A DNA stretch of 64,000 nt from Gimesia sp. (lineage in GTDB: Bacteria; Planctomycetota; Planctomycetia; Planctomycetales; Planctomycetaceae): the NCBI RefSeq assembly GCF_040219335.1, contig NZ_JAVJSQ010000028.1, positions 62,001 to 126,000 on the forward strand, written 5' to 3'. Below are positions 42,201 through 47,591 of the stretch, piece by piece. The notes under the pieces were generated by a model, which was not told where the DNA came from, ran no database searches, and saw nothing but the letters and a program-made list of their open reading frames with translations. The first letter of the stretch is position 1, and every line of letters starts with the position of its first letter. The translations under genes and the position numbers were made by a program.

Positions 42201-42765
42201 CAACAGCAACTACTTTCGCGCCCAGGTCCAGTTCGAAATCGATAACCTGGTCCACGCCGTCCTGGAATGCTTCATCATTCTGATTCAGCAAGGGATTCGC
42301 ACCGGTTCCCAGAATCGTGATCTGGTAATGATCATCGGGCAATGATTCCGCAAAACGGAGAATCACTTCATTCGGATTTTCGCCAATACCGATGTAGCCG
42401 GGAGTAATGGGAACTTCGTTGCCGTCTGTGAAAGTTCCGTCCAGGCCGCTGCGGACAATCTGAATGGCGCCCAGAGTATCAGGGTTAATCTGTTGGCCGG
42501 GGGTGAATTTGAAAGTGAGCTCAGAAGGGGCCTGGTTATAAACCTCTCCATCGGTCAGCGAGAGATCAATGTTCGGCTCGATATTGACGAGCGAGGCACC
42601 TGCCAGCAGCGTGCGGTCTTCTAACAGTTCCGCTGTGGAGTAAGTACTGACATAACTGCGAAGTTTCTCACGACTTTGTCGCTTTTTTTGACCTCTGCGA
42701 AGACAGTTCAGCAAAGAAATCGGACGGCGAAGATATGACACGAAGGATGGACGGCCCACAACCAT
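27226..42765 (-). CDS. giant multidomain surface protein (LEPR-XLL, metzincin, VWA, Calx-beta, LVIVD, dockerin)
   Basis: The protein has 5179 residues. The N-terminus has a basic stretch and LEDRTLLAG (~48-56), the LEPR-XLL-type sorting motif of planctomycetes. In order: Ig-like segments; a metzincin site HEIGHTLGLEHS (~462); a pre-peptidase-like domain (~510-620); parallel beta-helix repeats (~650-1350); two more PPC-like domains (~1390, ~1580); a VWA domain with FIIDISTSMG (~2605); eight Calx-beta repeats (~3260-4250); seven LVIVD repeats (~4275-4565); a cohesin-like stretch, then dockerin-like DLDDSGVVDFKDL and DFDKSGQINFKDL (~4760-4820); and a second HEXXH, LLHEIGHAAGF (~4943). The acidic C-terminus is short. 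Adhesion plus proteolysis is an inference. The terminator and 597 bp AT-rich leader suggest a single-gene unit. Confidence 0.93.
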   Translation of the reverse strand: MVVGRPSFVSYLRRPISLLNCLRRGQKKRQSREKLRSYVSTYSTAELLEDRTLLAGASLVNIEPNIDLSLTDGEVYNQAPSELTFKFTPGQQINPDTLGAIQIVRSGLDGTFTDGNEVPITPGYIGIGENPNEVILRFAESLPDDHYQITILGTGANPLLNQNDEAFQDGVDQVIDFELDLGAKVVAVVPQPVSGGGTGSLTQAKDQIDVYFNADTLDQASAENVQFYQLIDTSSNTLINPDSVTYDSATNKATLTFAADIADGTYHLRIGESNTPDFTAASVVAVGDVNSSFDEADANADLGVLGTQTIQVNGEIEPQSVLQPQLPGGNDEPGHREITIEQHISASGTTPSAPLDIPTIQFYFPDFYGSDLFGNPLYNEITENQKQRTREIYELYSFLTGFEVQETANSGTAIVTGDIRVLDPGTPPLAVGGIAGGGMAIMNGALDWADSPYGGSWFGTAFHEIGHTLGLEHSYDLPSVMGSSGGDVGGTITGEPIFPSNFDITHINRLHPPLANDIDLHKFELATAGRFTAEITADRLPTKSFLDSVLTLYKETSPGVREIIARNDDFFGEDAFLDLELEAGNYYLAVTSVGNIDFDPNVADSGYGGRTDGLYSLDINFTPAPMANTFMVDSTGVALDGDADGTPGGVFDFWFQSGETIFVDKATQSAGPADGSLTNPYTNIDDALLAAGNSATAKIVRIVGNGGVDGDISTVADNEAYLVGLTDSFQPLEDGATFDIPKDVTVMVDEGAVIKLQRANIDVGSNNLLDDRSQGALQILGTTENQVYLTAYGNDAIGGDDDGLSDGANPGDWGGIVFRDDSGLEDQGIFLNSVNNANISYGGGSVFVNSVQQVFSAIHAESARPTIWQNTIAFSADSAISADPRSFEDSQFTNGSFVMDRHGLEIFDNHIANNSVNGLFVRINTPYGSTINKLDVPAIFNDKITHVITENLQIYGAPGGQLDENDNPTINGRLKIDPGTVVKLSGARIEAERGSAQLIAEGTEANPIIFTSLSDDRYGAGTTFDTSNDGFDTSDPANLPYGPGNWGGIIFNAASSGSIDHALITNAGGLIPIEGGFANFNAIEVHQAEFRISNSILENNASGQTGSNRNGRGSNDDATIFVRGAQPIIVDNIFRDNEGTLVSIDANSLNYKFKGDYGRSTGFTEAYTQYTDNHGALVRLNRMENNGLNGMEVREALLDTETVWDDTDIVHILRGEIQVLQHHTFSGIRLQSNLDEGLVVKLDGADAGFTADGVPLDIEDRIGGTVQIIGQPGFPVILTSLADDTAGASFTPAGLPQTDTNNDGDASTPSAGDWRSIRLDRYSNDRNVVERFETEGNNTGGVDTNSNPGFAQNLGILAPDEISGDENRALGFNVHGNISADAPDDVDVYSFTGTAGTRIWIDIDRTSSALDTMVELVDLYGNVLARSLNSFDDLTLSGLAEPLLQDDHLLGDFYSQNINDAGFSVVLPGPAGATGTFFIRVRSQPVAGDEANLEGGQTSGQYQLQVRLRQVDEKPGSTVRYADIRYPTNGVEVLGQPAHSPLLGESSEKTANNESIDNAQGLGNLLTSDRNTLSVSGSLSNGSDVDWYTFEMGYDLVQVIGGRSDGGKTFAAIFDIDYADGLSRGDTTLSVFDDQGRLILVSRDSDIQDDQADGDTENLAAGSFGKLDPYIGTVQLPSATPGSTFRYHVAISSNARLPQALNATFVSGALNSQIRLEPVSSVQRIVEDHIGFSGYTSGNSLAGSTYVVPPTTSSIFDISDEISLSTNVTAFTLEDVNLYVSQSNRLRIVDAYDGYIIDEIDGIDLSTIPTSILNSLLPPGVSASDLRSINIGALSTGSNDNTSDITIRSDGQLYSYESLTGNRNGTAGRFRELDPGNASTISSTNDGIPDLPTTGTPDPVDITTSSVGALAFQRTDVATYNLFYAVHDPGGFTTLYQANPSTGASGQDLLNSQGNDAGNTFTVLGDITGVGQITGMSFRGINAGSSQSQLFAVTNTNQFVTINQSNATRRTVTGFTPIDLSGQIDGTLQGLTAAPQNLNNGAFQNFLFAITDSGNLYCIDPSDGSILTTVNDPVLGTVDIFKGGADHMFVGETGITGLAFSPLDFNLWHPTFRRNTDAGHGINNTFDQTRTDVGGNDRDTFPNGLQQSESQGGASFYFGFEEWLQNNSSTNDYIDYVSNAQYGVMHSDFQRDLSSNPDIGDNYNIAGGARGSLESGSFSLDGYESTDLPTLYFNYFLETQNANSITGNMRDSARVFISNDDGATWTELATNNSTLAPATNPNAGELSSYLTTSEREGVGNGNQQVQEMFDNSGVWRQARVDLGKFAGDANLKLRFDFATSGTFSSALSTSGDGLPGDIFGNILSNQQAQNNNFEGFYIDDIIIGFAERGEMVTGAQADQTAFFNLPQNPTFGAPTQLLSGGYQLEIRRGTEYAAPPNGQLPDLTISTQFDTNDRLIREVEATVPSDFLNGQQGDRNLARQQGHISIESNSISGASEYGINIDAGQRESVAAGPNGGVTARSQAGGVINVPELNDFFNGGLGFAPGVTVQNNVVTDFSNGLGGIRVSGDANSSTQNNPAAVSYTKVVNNTLSGANVTVTQSSAQIDVVFIIDISTSMGTAISNVQAQLLNFNSQMLAAGIDAQYGLVLMPSPVGFSDDPTQVQDIVDFATFTAPGSPFQTIPITGATERGSDAILEALNLFDPDAGPTTFNYRPGSRIVPIVLTNEDDDSTTQAAIDAQAALLSTNSLFYAIADPSFFNTASTYGTFATSTGGQLFDINNFLLDPTNFFNTMTADLIGQIAVGAAGQGILVENYATTTILNNIVANTSTAIDLQSSGGIPNVVGANVFKGNSTIGTVGTNAIQLGANDPLFVNPSQGNYYLADNSQAIDSALNSLADRPDFVNVKDSIGMPNSDIFAPTYDAFGQLRVDDPTQTPPPGLGSNIFKDRGAIERADFVGPTAIISLPEDNDVDGVDQNSDPNSVYITNPELFTTMIVKLKDSGIGIDDSLVNSLQFTLTARTSTSTRTLVEGLDYIFSYNRNTDEVIFTSIAGVFGMDTLYTIDVDNSTSNAVKDLAGNLLQPNQTDGSTSFTILVSDGVNAPPINHFDATPIPDSPNVTVTTDPGFSVVFSAANGNALTVTDQDSFLGTQGIPTTPATDGMITVTLSTLMTEGKLAAGPNTSNVTINLTDDGTSYFLEITGLIEDVNTALDGVSWTPLSTPIDGSTFAGATASLTMTTDDNGNFFGDPSQTDTDVIDIVVTALPEVFFNTPTYSLNEDGTTTVTVELERDKIGLVTTVDLLFGAGDTEGIDFTTPPPAQVTFAANELTAEVVFTIFNDDIVELDEQFTMTIDTVDNGTKTDGLIDDGLGGTLTVYDQTTITIIDNDTATITFVETDLTVAEDVATGYVEYTVHISNAVENDVQFFVTSADGTSLVVDNASDENTDNDYTSVNELVTFTNSITPAADQTFQVFITDDNKLELDEIFNLYMNSLTAGGLESKITLGSPAGNPAQVTITDEDTAVISFVSDDLNVTEDDGATVTFNIQIDDGSGGAITLAKDVSFYVSTADGTSSVDRNATVADNDYTAKTEQFTFAGSADADLVTGIQNFVITINNDDKLELDEVFNVFMSQLAANGLDSKITLSHPITEPDSNNWAQATITDELDTANITFLNSSITVNEQAGAIALLTVQIDKSIAEDVSFDLFTQDGTATDEITDDDYKSDRKTFTFLGTPDTDVVPGVQTFVVNITNDDKLELDEIFNVLMDSLSANGLDSRINLDGPADVTIKDLDTAFISFVNNDVFVDEEAGSVTFNVYISNAIAVDVGFDLTTKDGTPPLPAGSGIATDESLDDDYKFKTQSFTFTGTPDTDNVPSAQAFTVTITPDEKVELDELFNVFIDNLNANGLDSRITLGADATGIIRNNDSAIITVDPVISAGVNEGSATGTTNITFNVNISKAIDTNVSFFLSTQDNTATVADNDYLPVLNQLYTFLGSPNSDVVPGQQTFTVQIAQDKKVELDELFNVIATNLNASGRNVTLGLPAAGTIINDDSATVTINNVSKLESEGNFVFTATLSNPVDSNVSVEVYTQHGTGLVTDSDYNAVDPLAPILLNFTPNGALTQNFTITVNDDNIVEGDEFFSTILANLDAALRDVSIINGTDQGHIRDNDSAKLSITPVIDTENNSPFQFLVQLSNPVDVAITVDASTIDGTATSPNDYQGISGQTLTFGPGVTQVPLNITVFNDIFTESPETFDVILDNLVPNGRAVFLTSVESLSSVTTSDAAVAVDVVGNYAYVADRDGGLQIYNIANPAAPFHVGEYDFNNQGIAQAIDVVGNLAYLAVGEAGLQIINIANPAAPVFVGSIATPARARGVQVVGNLAYVADDSGNGGGLQIVDVSNPAAPSILGSFGVSTPGGLAGGVEVIGNVAYLTDGNNGLQIVNVTDSSNPTLIKNVLTPGGAAIGLDVVGNYAFVANREGGLQVIDISTPATASIVGTLNTPGVATGVQVDGNFAYVADGATGLQVVDITNPTSPILINTFDTPSSARSLFVNGTLAFVADTFSGLQILEFFPSTTATGTILDPSGPPLTGTASPNTTISTSIVKSQTTTDANGETGSVPESEDWVDEWDSFWVEVWGTTTDGSGITGGSFDLEYNTDFFTATAIDFGSAFGNSSSSSIDDQTGIVSGISGQNGVGTLGSSKQVLLARVKFESLADDGVAIDTVSGFLGPHNLGIRVINAQLDVAGTGAVTASVATAPTTDLWAVPFDLDDSGVVDFKDLIQFTTFYGTSVVNASSGLAWSLDFDKSGQINFKDLTFLATNYNRSKASGQSVIFPPNFPQEWYGSSITTDGDDSLDDLIDAAVDEWKTATGNQDLSVQVVVTDLGGQQLGEGHILELDENGIPVKGRVYIDDDAAGLGWYSSIEGLSFDSNGEAIAGSAADGHYDLYTVLLHEIGHAAGFTTGYSAYADHVETSGSGQVQFVSWDLIAPLTDDGLHIDENFYPDDLMGEFLDPSVRKSISTLDVRILQAAYADAAGAVISPLSAPLTGAGLDPTPLMTSAPVVDAPAATTRTKQSVGVAPAPALEPAAEPTTVETASDWGYTSLTVQDSVLNLDQSSGLDQLVGSLLDNSYETDQLLTNDFESLESDGYDLGFEFEDNQDLNAGFELETAGEEVDDLFADWSGPLI

Positions 42766-43362
42766 AGTTTCAGTCTCTCTAACAAATTGTTACGCGAATC
42801 GCAGAAGAGGATTCAAGTCGTTATAGAATGGTCAAATTATTATCAGTACTCACTCAAATATTTACAAATTTAGAAGCTAACCTTTTTGATAATGTGGAAT
42901 TTTCCAATTATCACACAAATGACAAATAAGCTAAAATAGACAATATGAGTAGTCAATATAAATCTACTCAGATAAACACTTATCTCTGTAAAAACAGCTT
43001 TTCTGGCTTGGGGAATATTCGAACCGGGAACAATAAGGATCTCCGGGATATAAAGTTATAAGTTTAAATATAGTAGTTACATAGAGAGGCTGAGCCGTTT
43101 GGATTTCAATTCAGTTTTACTGTATATCACTTATCTGAAACGATGAACACTCATTTCCTTAAGATTAATTATTCAGACAATTGGCTTTGGGAGGGACGTT
43201 TCGAGTTTTGGAATCTAACTGTCTATAACAATTATTCTGGCGGAAAATATCTCTTTTTTACTCGGTCTGGAACACCTTTCAATCTCCGTTTTGATCGACT
43301 ATGCTGACTGGTCAATGTACTAAGTTAAAACTATTTAAAGCTTTCTGTAGAGTGTCTGATTC
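42766..43362. other. AT-rich divergent intergenic region
   Basis: This 597 bp region between the giant gene and the phosphodiesterase-like gene is markedly more AT-rich than its surroundings. It must hold both promoters, but I could not assign convincing -35/-10 pairs. A 54-codon ORF (43143-43307) lacks a ribosome binding site and is not called. Confidence 0.5.
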
Positions 43363-44751
43363 ATGCGTAAACCTCTGGTTGTGATCAATATTGTCGGGTT
43401 GACCCATGAAATGCTGGGAGAACGAACGCCCAACTTGTCTCGCCTTGCCAGGCAGGGGTTTTCGCGACCTATGGGGACCGTATTACCTGCGGTGACCTGT
43501 TCTGCTCAGTCGACCCTGTTGACCGGGTTGATGCCGCGCGATCATGGCATCGTGGCGAATGGCTGGTATTTCCGCGATCTGGCTGAGGTCATGTTCTGGA
43601 AGCAGTCGAACAAGCTCGTTCAGGGAGAACGAGTCTACGAAGCAGCCAGAAAACGAGCCCCCGATTACACCACAGCGAAAATGTTCTGGTGGTATAACAT
43701 GTATGCCCCGGTGGAATGGTCGGTTACACCTCGTCCCAGTTATCCAGCTGATGGCAGGAAAGTCTTTGATTCCTACAGCCAGCCCGCTTCTCTCAAGGAT
43801 GAACTACAGTCTGACCTGGGAGTTTTTCCCTTACTACGGTTCTGGGGCCCCGGTGCGGATATCTCCAGTTCCCGCTGGATTGTCGATGCCTCCATCAAAG
43901 TGTTTCGGGAGAAACAACCAGACCTGAACCTGGTTTACCTGCCTCACCTGGATTATAACCTGCAACGTCTGGGCGTATCAGATCCCGTCATCGATCAGGA
44001 TATCCGCGACATCGATCACGAAGCGGGACGTCTGATTAACGTCGCTCAAAACGCCGGTGCTGAAGTAGTGGTGCTTTCCGAATATGCCATCACGGATGTT
44101 GCTCAGCCGGTGCACATCAACCGCATTTTAAGGGAACACGGCTGGCTTCAGGTCAGACAGGAAGCCCTGGGTTGGGAAACCATGGACTGCGGTGCCTCAC
44201 CTGCTTTTGCCGTCGCCGATCATCAACTGGCCCATGTTTACGTGCAAAAGCCTGAGGATGTGGCACAAGTCAAAGCACTACTCGAAAAAATCGACGGCAT
44301 CGAGATGATCCTCGATCGAGGACAACAGGCCGAATTTGGAATCGACCATGAACGTTCGGGCGAACTGGTCGTCGTGGCGGCTCCCGGCAGTTGGTTCACT
44401 TACTATTTCTGGCTGGATGATCGGCTCGCCCCCGATTACGCACGGACCGTCGATATTCATCGCAAACCAGGGTACGATCCTGTGGAACTGTTTATCGATC
44501 CGGAAATCAAATTCCCCAAACTTCGCCTGGCCCGTCGTCTTGCCAGGAAGAAACTGGGATTTCGCTACTACATGGATCTGACCAGTCTGGATGCAACGCT
44601 GGTCAAAGGAAGCCACGGTCGCCTGCCGACACCGGGGCGGGAAGACGCGGAAGCGCCTGTTTTTATCAGCTCTTCCAAGGCGATTGAGCAGGACGAAATC
44701 CCCATGACCGCAGTCAAAGATCTACTGCTCAAGCTCCAGTTTGGGGAGTAA
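43363..44751 (+). CDS. alkaline-phosphatase-superfamily phosphodiesterase/pyrophosphatase
   Basis: The 462-residue protein belongs to the type I phosphodiesterase/nucleotide pyrophosphatase group. The N-terminus VVINIVGLTHEMLGERTPNL gives the first metal site. The nucleophile is the Thr in LPAVTCSAQSTLLTGLMPRDHG, followed by VANGWYFRD. Further metal ligands fit YLPHLDYNLQRLG, VVVLSEYAITDV and the late KGSHGRLPT. There is no signal peptide, so it is cytoplasmic. The natural substrate is unknown; nucleotide or phospho-sugar diesters are the family norm. It precedes the ADP-heptose genes on the same strand with a ~220 bp gap. Confidence 0.88.
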   Translation: MRKPLVVINIVGLTHEMLGERTPNLSRLARQGFSRPMGTVLPAVTCSAQSTLLTGLMPRDHGIVANGWYFRDLAEVMFWKQSNKLVQGERVYEAARKRAPDYTTAKMFWWYNMYAPVEWSVTPRPSYPADGRKVFDSYSQPASLKDELQSDLGVFPLLRFWGPGADISSSRWIVDASIKVFREKQPDLNLVYLPHLDYNLQRLGVSDPVIDQDIRDIDHEAGRLINVAQNAGAEVVVLSEYAITDVAQPVHINRILREHGWLQVRQEALGWETMDCGASPAFAVADHQLAHVYVQKPEDVAQVKALLEKIDGIEMILDRGQQAEFGIDHERSGELVVVAAPGSWFTYYFWLDDRLAPDYARTVDIHRKPGYDPVELFIDPEIKFPKLRLARRLARKKLGFRYYMDLTSLDATLVKGSHGRLPTPGREDAEAPVFISSSKAIEQDEIPMTAVKDLLLKLQFGE

Positions 44752-44969
44752 CTCAGCAGAAAAAACGGTCTGCTTCCTGTTTTCACAGGGGCAAGACGGT
44801 TCTGCATCAGTCACCTGCGAAAACTTGGCTGCTATCCTTTCTAAAGTCGCCAGGTTGACAAAAAAGGCATTGACTCAAAATCGCGTTCTGATGATGATTC
44901 CGCGGCTGAAGTTCTCTTCAGATCACGTTGACTGAACTGGATTTATCACTTCGTCTGAAACGCCGATCA

Positions 44970-46514
44970 ATGTCATATCATTTAATCAATACAATTCAAA
45001 AATTGGGTCATCCGAAAATCCTTGTGCTGGGAGACCTGATTCTGGACCGCTATACCTGGGGAGATGCCGAACGGATCAGCCAGGAAGCACCGGTGATTCT
45101 ATTGCGGGAAGATACCCAGGAAGTCCGCCTGGGCGGAGCCGCCAACGTAGCCAACATGTTAATCGGTCTGGAAGCGGAAGTGACCATGGCCGGGGTGACA
45201 GGCACCGATCTGGATGGCGTTGTGATCCGGGAAGCCCTGGAGAAGCGGGGCGTTGACTGCTCGGCCATCATCGCCGATGCGAGTCGACCCACCACGGTCA
45301 AGCAGCGGTTCATCGGACGGGCGCAGCAGCGTCATCCGCACCAGATTCTACGTGTCGATCGGGAAGTGAATACGCCCCTTGATGCGACCGCTTCCGAACA
45401 GTTACTCAACGTAATTCTGCCTTTAATTCCCGAACAACAGGCGATCCTGGTCAGCGATTATGCCAAAGGTGTTTGTACTCCGGACGTGCTGGCTTGTGTG
45501 ATTCAGGCAGCCCGCGAGGCAAATGTGCCCGTGATTGCAGACCCCTGTCCGGGCCGCGATTACCAGATCTACTCAGGTGCCACCGCGATCACACCGAACC
45601 GACTCGAAACATCCCGGGCGGTCGAATTTGAAATTGAAAACGAATCGGATGCCTTTCGTGCTGGTAAGCTGCTGTGCGAACAGTTGAACCTGGACTATGT
45701 CTTTGTCACGCTCGACAGTGATGGCATCGCGTTAACACAGGCCGACGGTGTAACAGAACTGCTGCCGACCCGCAAACGGGAAGTTTACGACATCACCGGT
45801 GCCGGAGATATGGTGCTGGCAACCATCGGCGTCGGCAGTGCCGCTGGAATTGCCCCCGCGGACCTTGCCCGCCTGGCGAATGTGGCTGGCGGCCTGGAAG
45901 TCGAACAGATTGGCGTCGTCACGATCAGCCGCGAAGAAATGCTGGCTGACCTGCTCATGGGAGCCCGTGCAACAAGTGAAAAAGTGCTTTCGCTGGAAGA
46001 GCTCAAACGGCACGTTTCGGCCCGGCAGAAACTGGGACAGAAAGTCGTCCTGACCAACGGCTGTTTCGATGTCATGCACGTGGGACATGTTTCCTACCTG
46101 GAACAGGCGGCCGCAGAAGGGGACTGCCTGATCGTCGCGCTCAACAGTGATACAAGCGTACGCTCTCTGAACAAGGCACCGGATCGACCAATCTTCGGAC
46201 AGGAACATCGTGCATTGATGCTGGCGGCTCTGGAAGGAATCGACTATGTCGTCATCTTCGATGAGTCGACGCCCTGTGAACTGATCAATGAACTCAAACC
46301 AGATTTACTCGTCAAAGGTGGCACTTACTCGAAAGAGGAAATTGTCGGCTGGGAACTGGTCGAAGCCTACGGCGGGGAAGTCAAAGCACTGGGAATTACC
46401 CCGGGCATTTCCACTACACAGATTCTGGGCATTATCCGCGGGGAAGCCGCCGGGCAGCCCGATATCCTGCCTCTCCATCAACCTATTGAGCCTCCGAAAC
46501 GAAAAGCCGGATGA
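44970..46514 (+). CDS. hldE: bifunctional heptose-7-phosphate kinase / heptose-1-phosphate adenylyltransferase
   Basis: Two activities of ADP-heptose synthesis are fused. Residues ~10-330 are a PfkB/ribokinase-type kinase (VLGDLILDRYTWGDAERIS, LGGAANVANML, and the anion hole DITGAGDMVLATIGVG). Residues ~360-514 are a nucleotidyltransferase with TNGCFDVMHVGHVSYL (HxGH motif) and LKPDLLVKGGTYSKEEIVG. The ATG at 44970 begins MSYHLINTIQKLGHPKILV; a TTG at 44928 would extend it by 14 residues. The 514 residues are slightly longer than the E. coli enzyme (477). The stop overlaps the next start by 4 bp (ATGA), indicating translational coupling. Confidence 0.96.
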   Translation: MSYHLINTIQKLGHPKILVLGDLILDRYTWGDAERISQEAPVILLREDTQEVRLGGAANVANMLIGLEAEVTMAGVTGTDLDGVVIREALEKRGVDCSAIIADASRPTTVKQRFIGRAQQRHPHQILRVDREVNTPLDATASEQLLNVILPLIPEQQAILVSDYAKGVCTPDVLACVIQAAREANVPVIADPCPGRDYQIYSGATAITPNRLETSRAVEFEIENESDAFRAGKLLCEQLNLDYVFVTLDSDGIALTQADGVTELLPTRKREVYDITGAGDMVLATIGVGSAAGIAPADLARLANVAGGLEVEQIGVVTISREEMLADLLMGARATSEKVLSLEELKRHVSARQKLGQKVVLTNGCFDVMHVGHVSYLEQAAAEGDCLIVALNSDTSVRSLNKAPDRPIFGQEHRALMLAALEGIDYVVIFDESTPCELINELKPDLLVKGGTYSKEEIVGWELVEAYGGEVKALGITPGISTTQILGIIRGEAAGQPDILPLHQPIEPPKRKAG

Positions 46515-47575
46515 AAATTGCAGTCTTTCTACCCAACTGGATCGGAGACGCCGTCATGGCGACCTCCGCCTTACGGGCATTACGTGATGAGTTTCACAAC
46601 GCGGAAATCACAGCGATTCAGAAGCCATACGTGGCTGAAGTCCTCAATGGACTCGATCTGGTCGATCGCTCCCTGGCCAGCGGTAATGAGAAAAGTCTGA
46701 AATCGCAGTTCCAGTTGCTGAGTCAACTCAGACGGGAACGCTTCGATCTGGCAGTCTTGTTTCCTAATTCCTTTCGCAGTGCCTGTCTCAGCTTTCTGGC
46801 GGGGATCCCCCGACGCGTGGGTATCCAGCGGGATGGACGGGGCTGGCTCTTGACCGATGCGCTTCCAGCCGGTGATCGTCAGGTTCCTCATCCGGCGATC
46901 GATGAATACCTGCGGATCGTCGCGCATATCATTGGTGTAGAGCAGGCTGATTCAAAACCAGGCTCCGGGCTCTCGCGGAAAATGGAACTGGCTGTGACCG
47001 ACGCCGATCAACAGCGCTGGTCAAGCTTCTGGAATAAACAGTCAGCGGAGTTTCAACGTCATCCACTGATCTGTCTGAATCCGGGTGGCGCGTTCGGCGC
47101 TGCCAAACATTGGCCGGTCGCGAATTTCGCGGAACTCGCACACCGCCTGGCCACGGACTTACAGCGTTCCGTGCTGGTGGTCTGTGGACCCGCTGAAAAA
47201 GAGGAAGCCCTGCAGATCGTCGCGCAGGCAAGTCATCCCCTGGTGACTTCGCTGGCGGAGGAACCGTTGCACCTGGGGCTCACGAAGGCCGCGATTCAAC
47301 AGGCCGAGTTACTGGTAACCACCGATTCCGGTCCCCGTCACTTCGCAGCCCCGTTTGATGTGCCTGTGGTGACCCTGTTCGGCCCGACACATATTATGTG
47401 GAGTGAAACGTTTTACGAACGCGGACAACACCTCCAGCTTGCGATGGACTGCGGTCCCTGTCAGCAGCGGGTCTGTCCTTTGGGGCATCATCGCTGTATG
47501 AAAGACTTATCCGCCAATCAGGTCTTTGATGCGGTCGTTTCTTTGCTGGAACAACAGCAGACTAAAGCCGCTTAG
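46511..47575 (+). CDS. waaF: ADP-heptose:LPS heptosyltransferase II-like (GT9)
   Basis: The transferase (354 residues) adds L,D-heptose to the inner core. The GT9 blocks are present: VFLPNWIGDAVMATSALRAL at the N-terminus (acceptor side), LAVLFPNSFRSA, RVGIQRDGRGWLL, the donor domain NPGGAFGAAKHWP, and TTDSGPRHFAAPFDVPVVTLFGPT. CGPCQQRVCPLGHHRCMKDL near the end is characteristic of the heptosyltransferase II group. The gene overlaps hldE by 4 bp. The pairing of substrate maker and user strongly supports a heptose-containing LPS. Confidence 0.93.
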   Translation: MKIAVFLPNWIGDAVMATSALRALRDEFHNAEITAIQKPYVAEVLNGLDLVDRSLASGNEKSLKSQFQLLSQLRRERFDLAVLFPNSFRSACLSFLAGIPRRVGIQRDGRGWLLTDALPAGDRQVPHPAIDEYLRIVAHIIGVEQADSKPGSGLSRKMELAVTDADQQRWSSFWNKQSAEFQRHPLICLNPGGAFGAAKHWPVANFAELAHRLATDLQRSVLVVCGPAEKEEALQIVAQASHPLVTSLAEEPLHLGLTKAAIQQAELLVTTDSGPRHFAAPFDVPVVTLFGPTHIMWSETFYERGQHLQLAMDCGPCQQRVCPLGHHRCMKDLSANQVFDAVVSLLEQQQTKAA

Positions 47576-47591
47576 ATACTTCTTAAGCGGC
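47567..47591. terminator. 8 bp stem spanning both stop codons of convergent genes
   Basis: GCCGCTTA (47567-47574) pairs exactly with TAAGCGGC (47584-47591) across a 9-base loop. The stem contains the last codons and stops of waaF (+) and of the GT87-like gene (-). There is no T-run, so its termination strength is uncertain. Confidence 0.45.

Noticed and set aside
27226..42765. Long + strand ORFs opposite the giant gene
   Set aside because: They mirror the repeat codon pattern of the giant gene and have no independent start signals or motifs.
43143..43307. 54-codon ORF in the AT-rich gap before the phosphodiesterase gene
   Set aside because: It has no ribosome binding site, no recognisable motif and AT-rich codons like the surrounding non-coding DNA.
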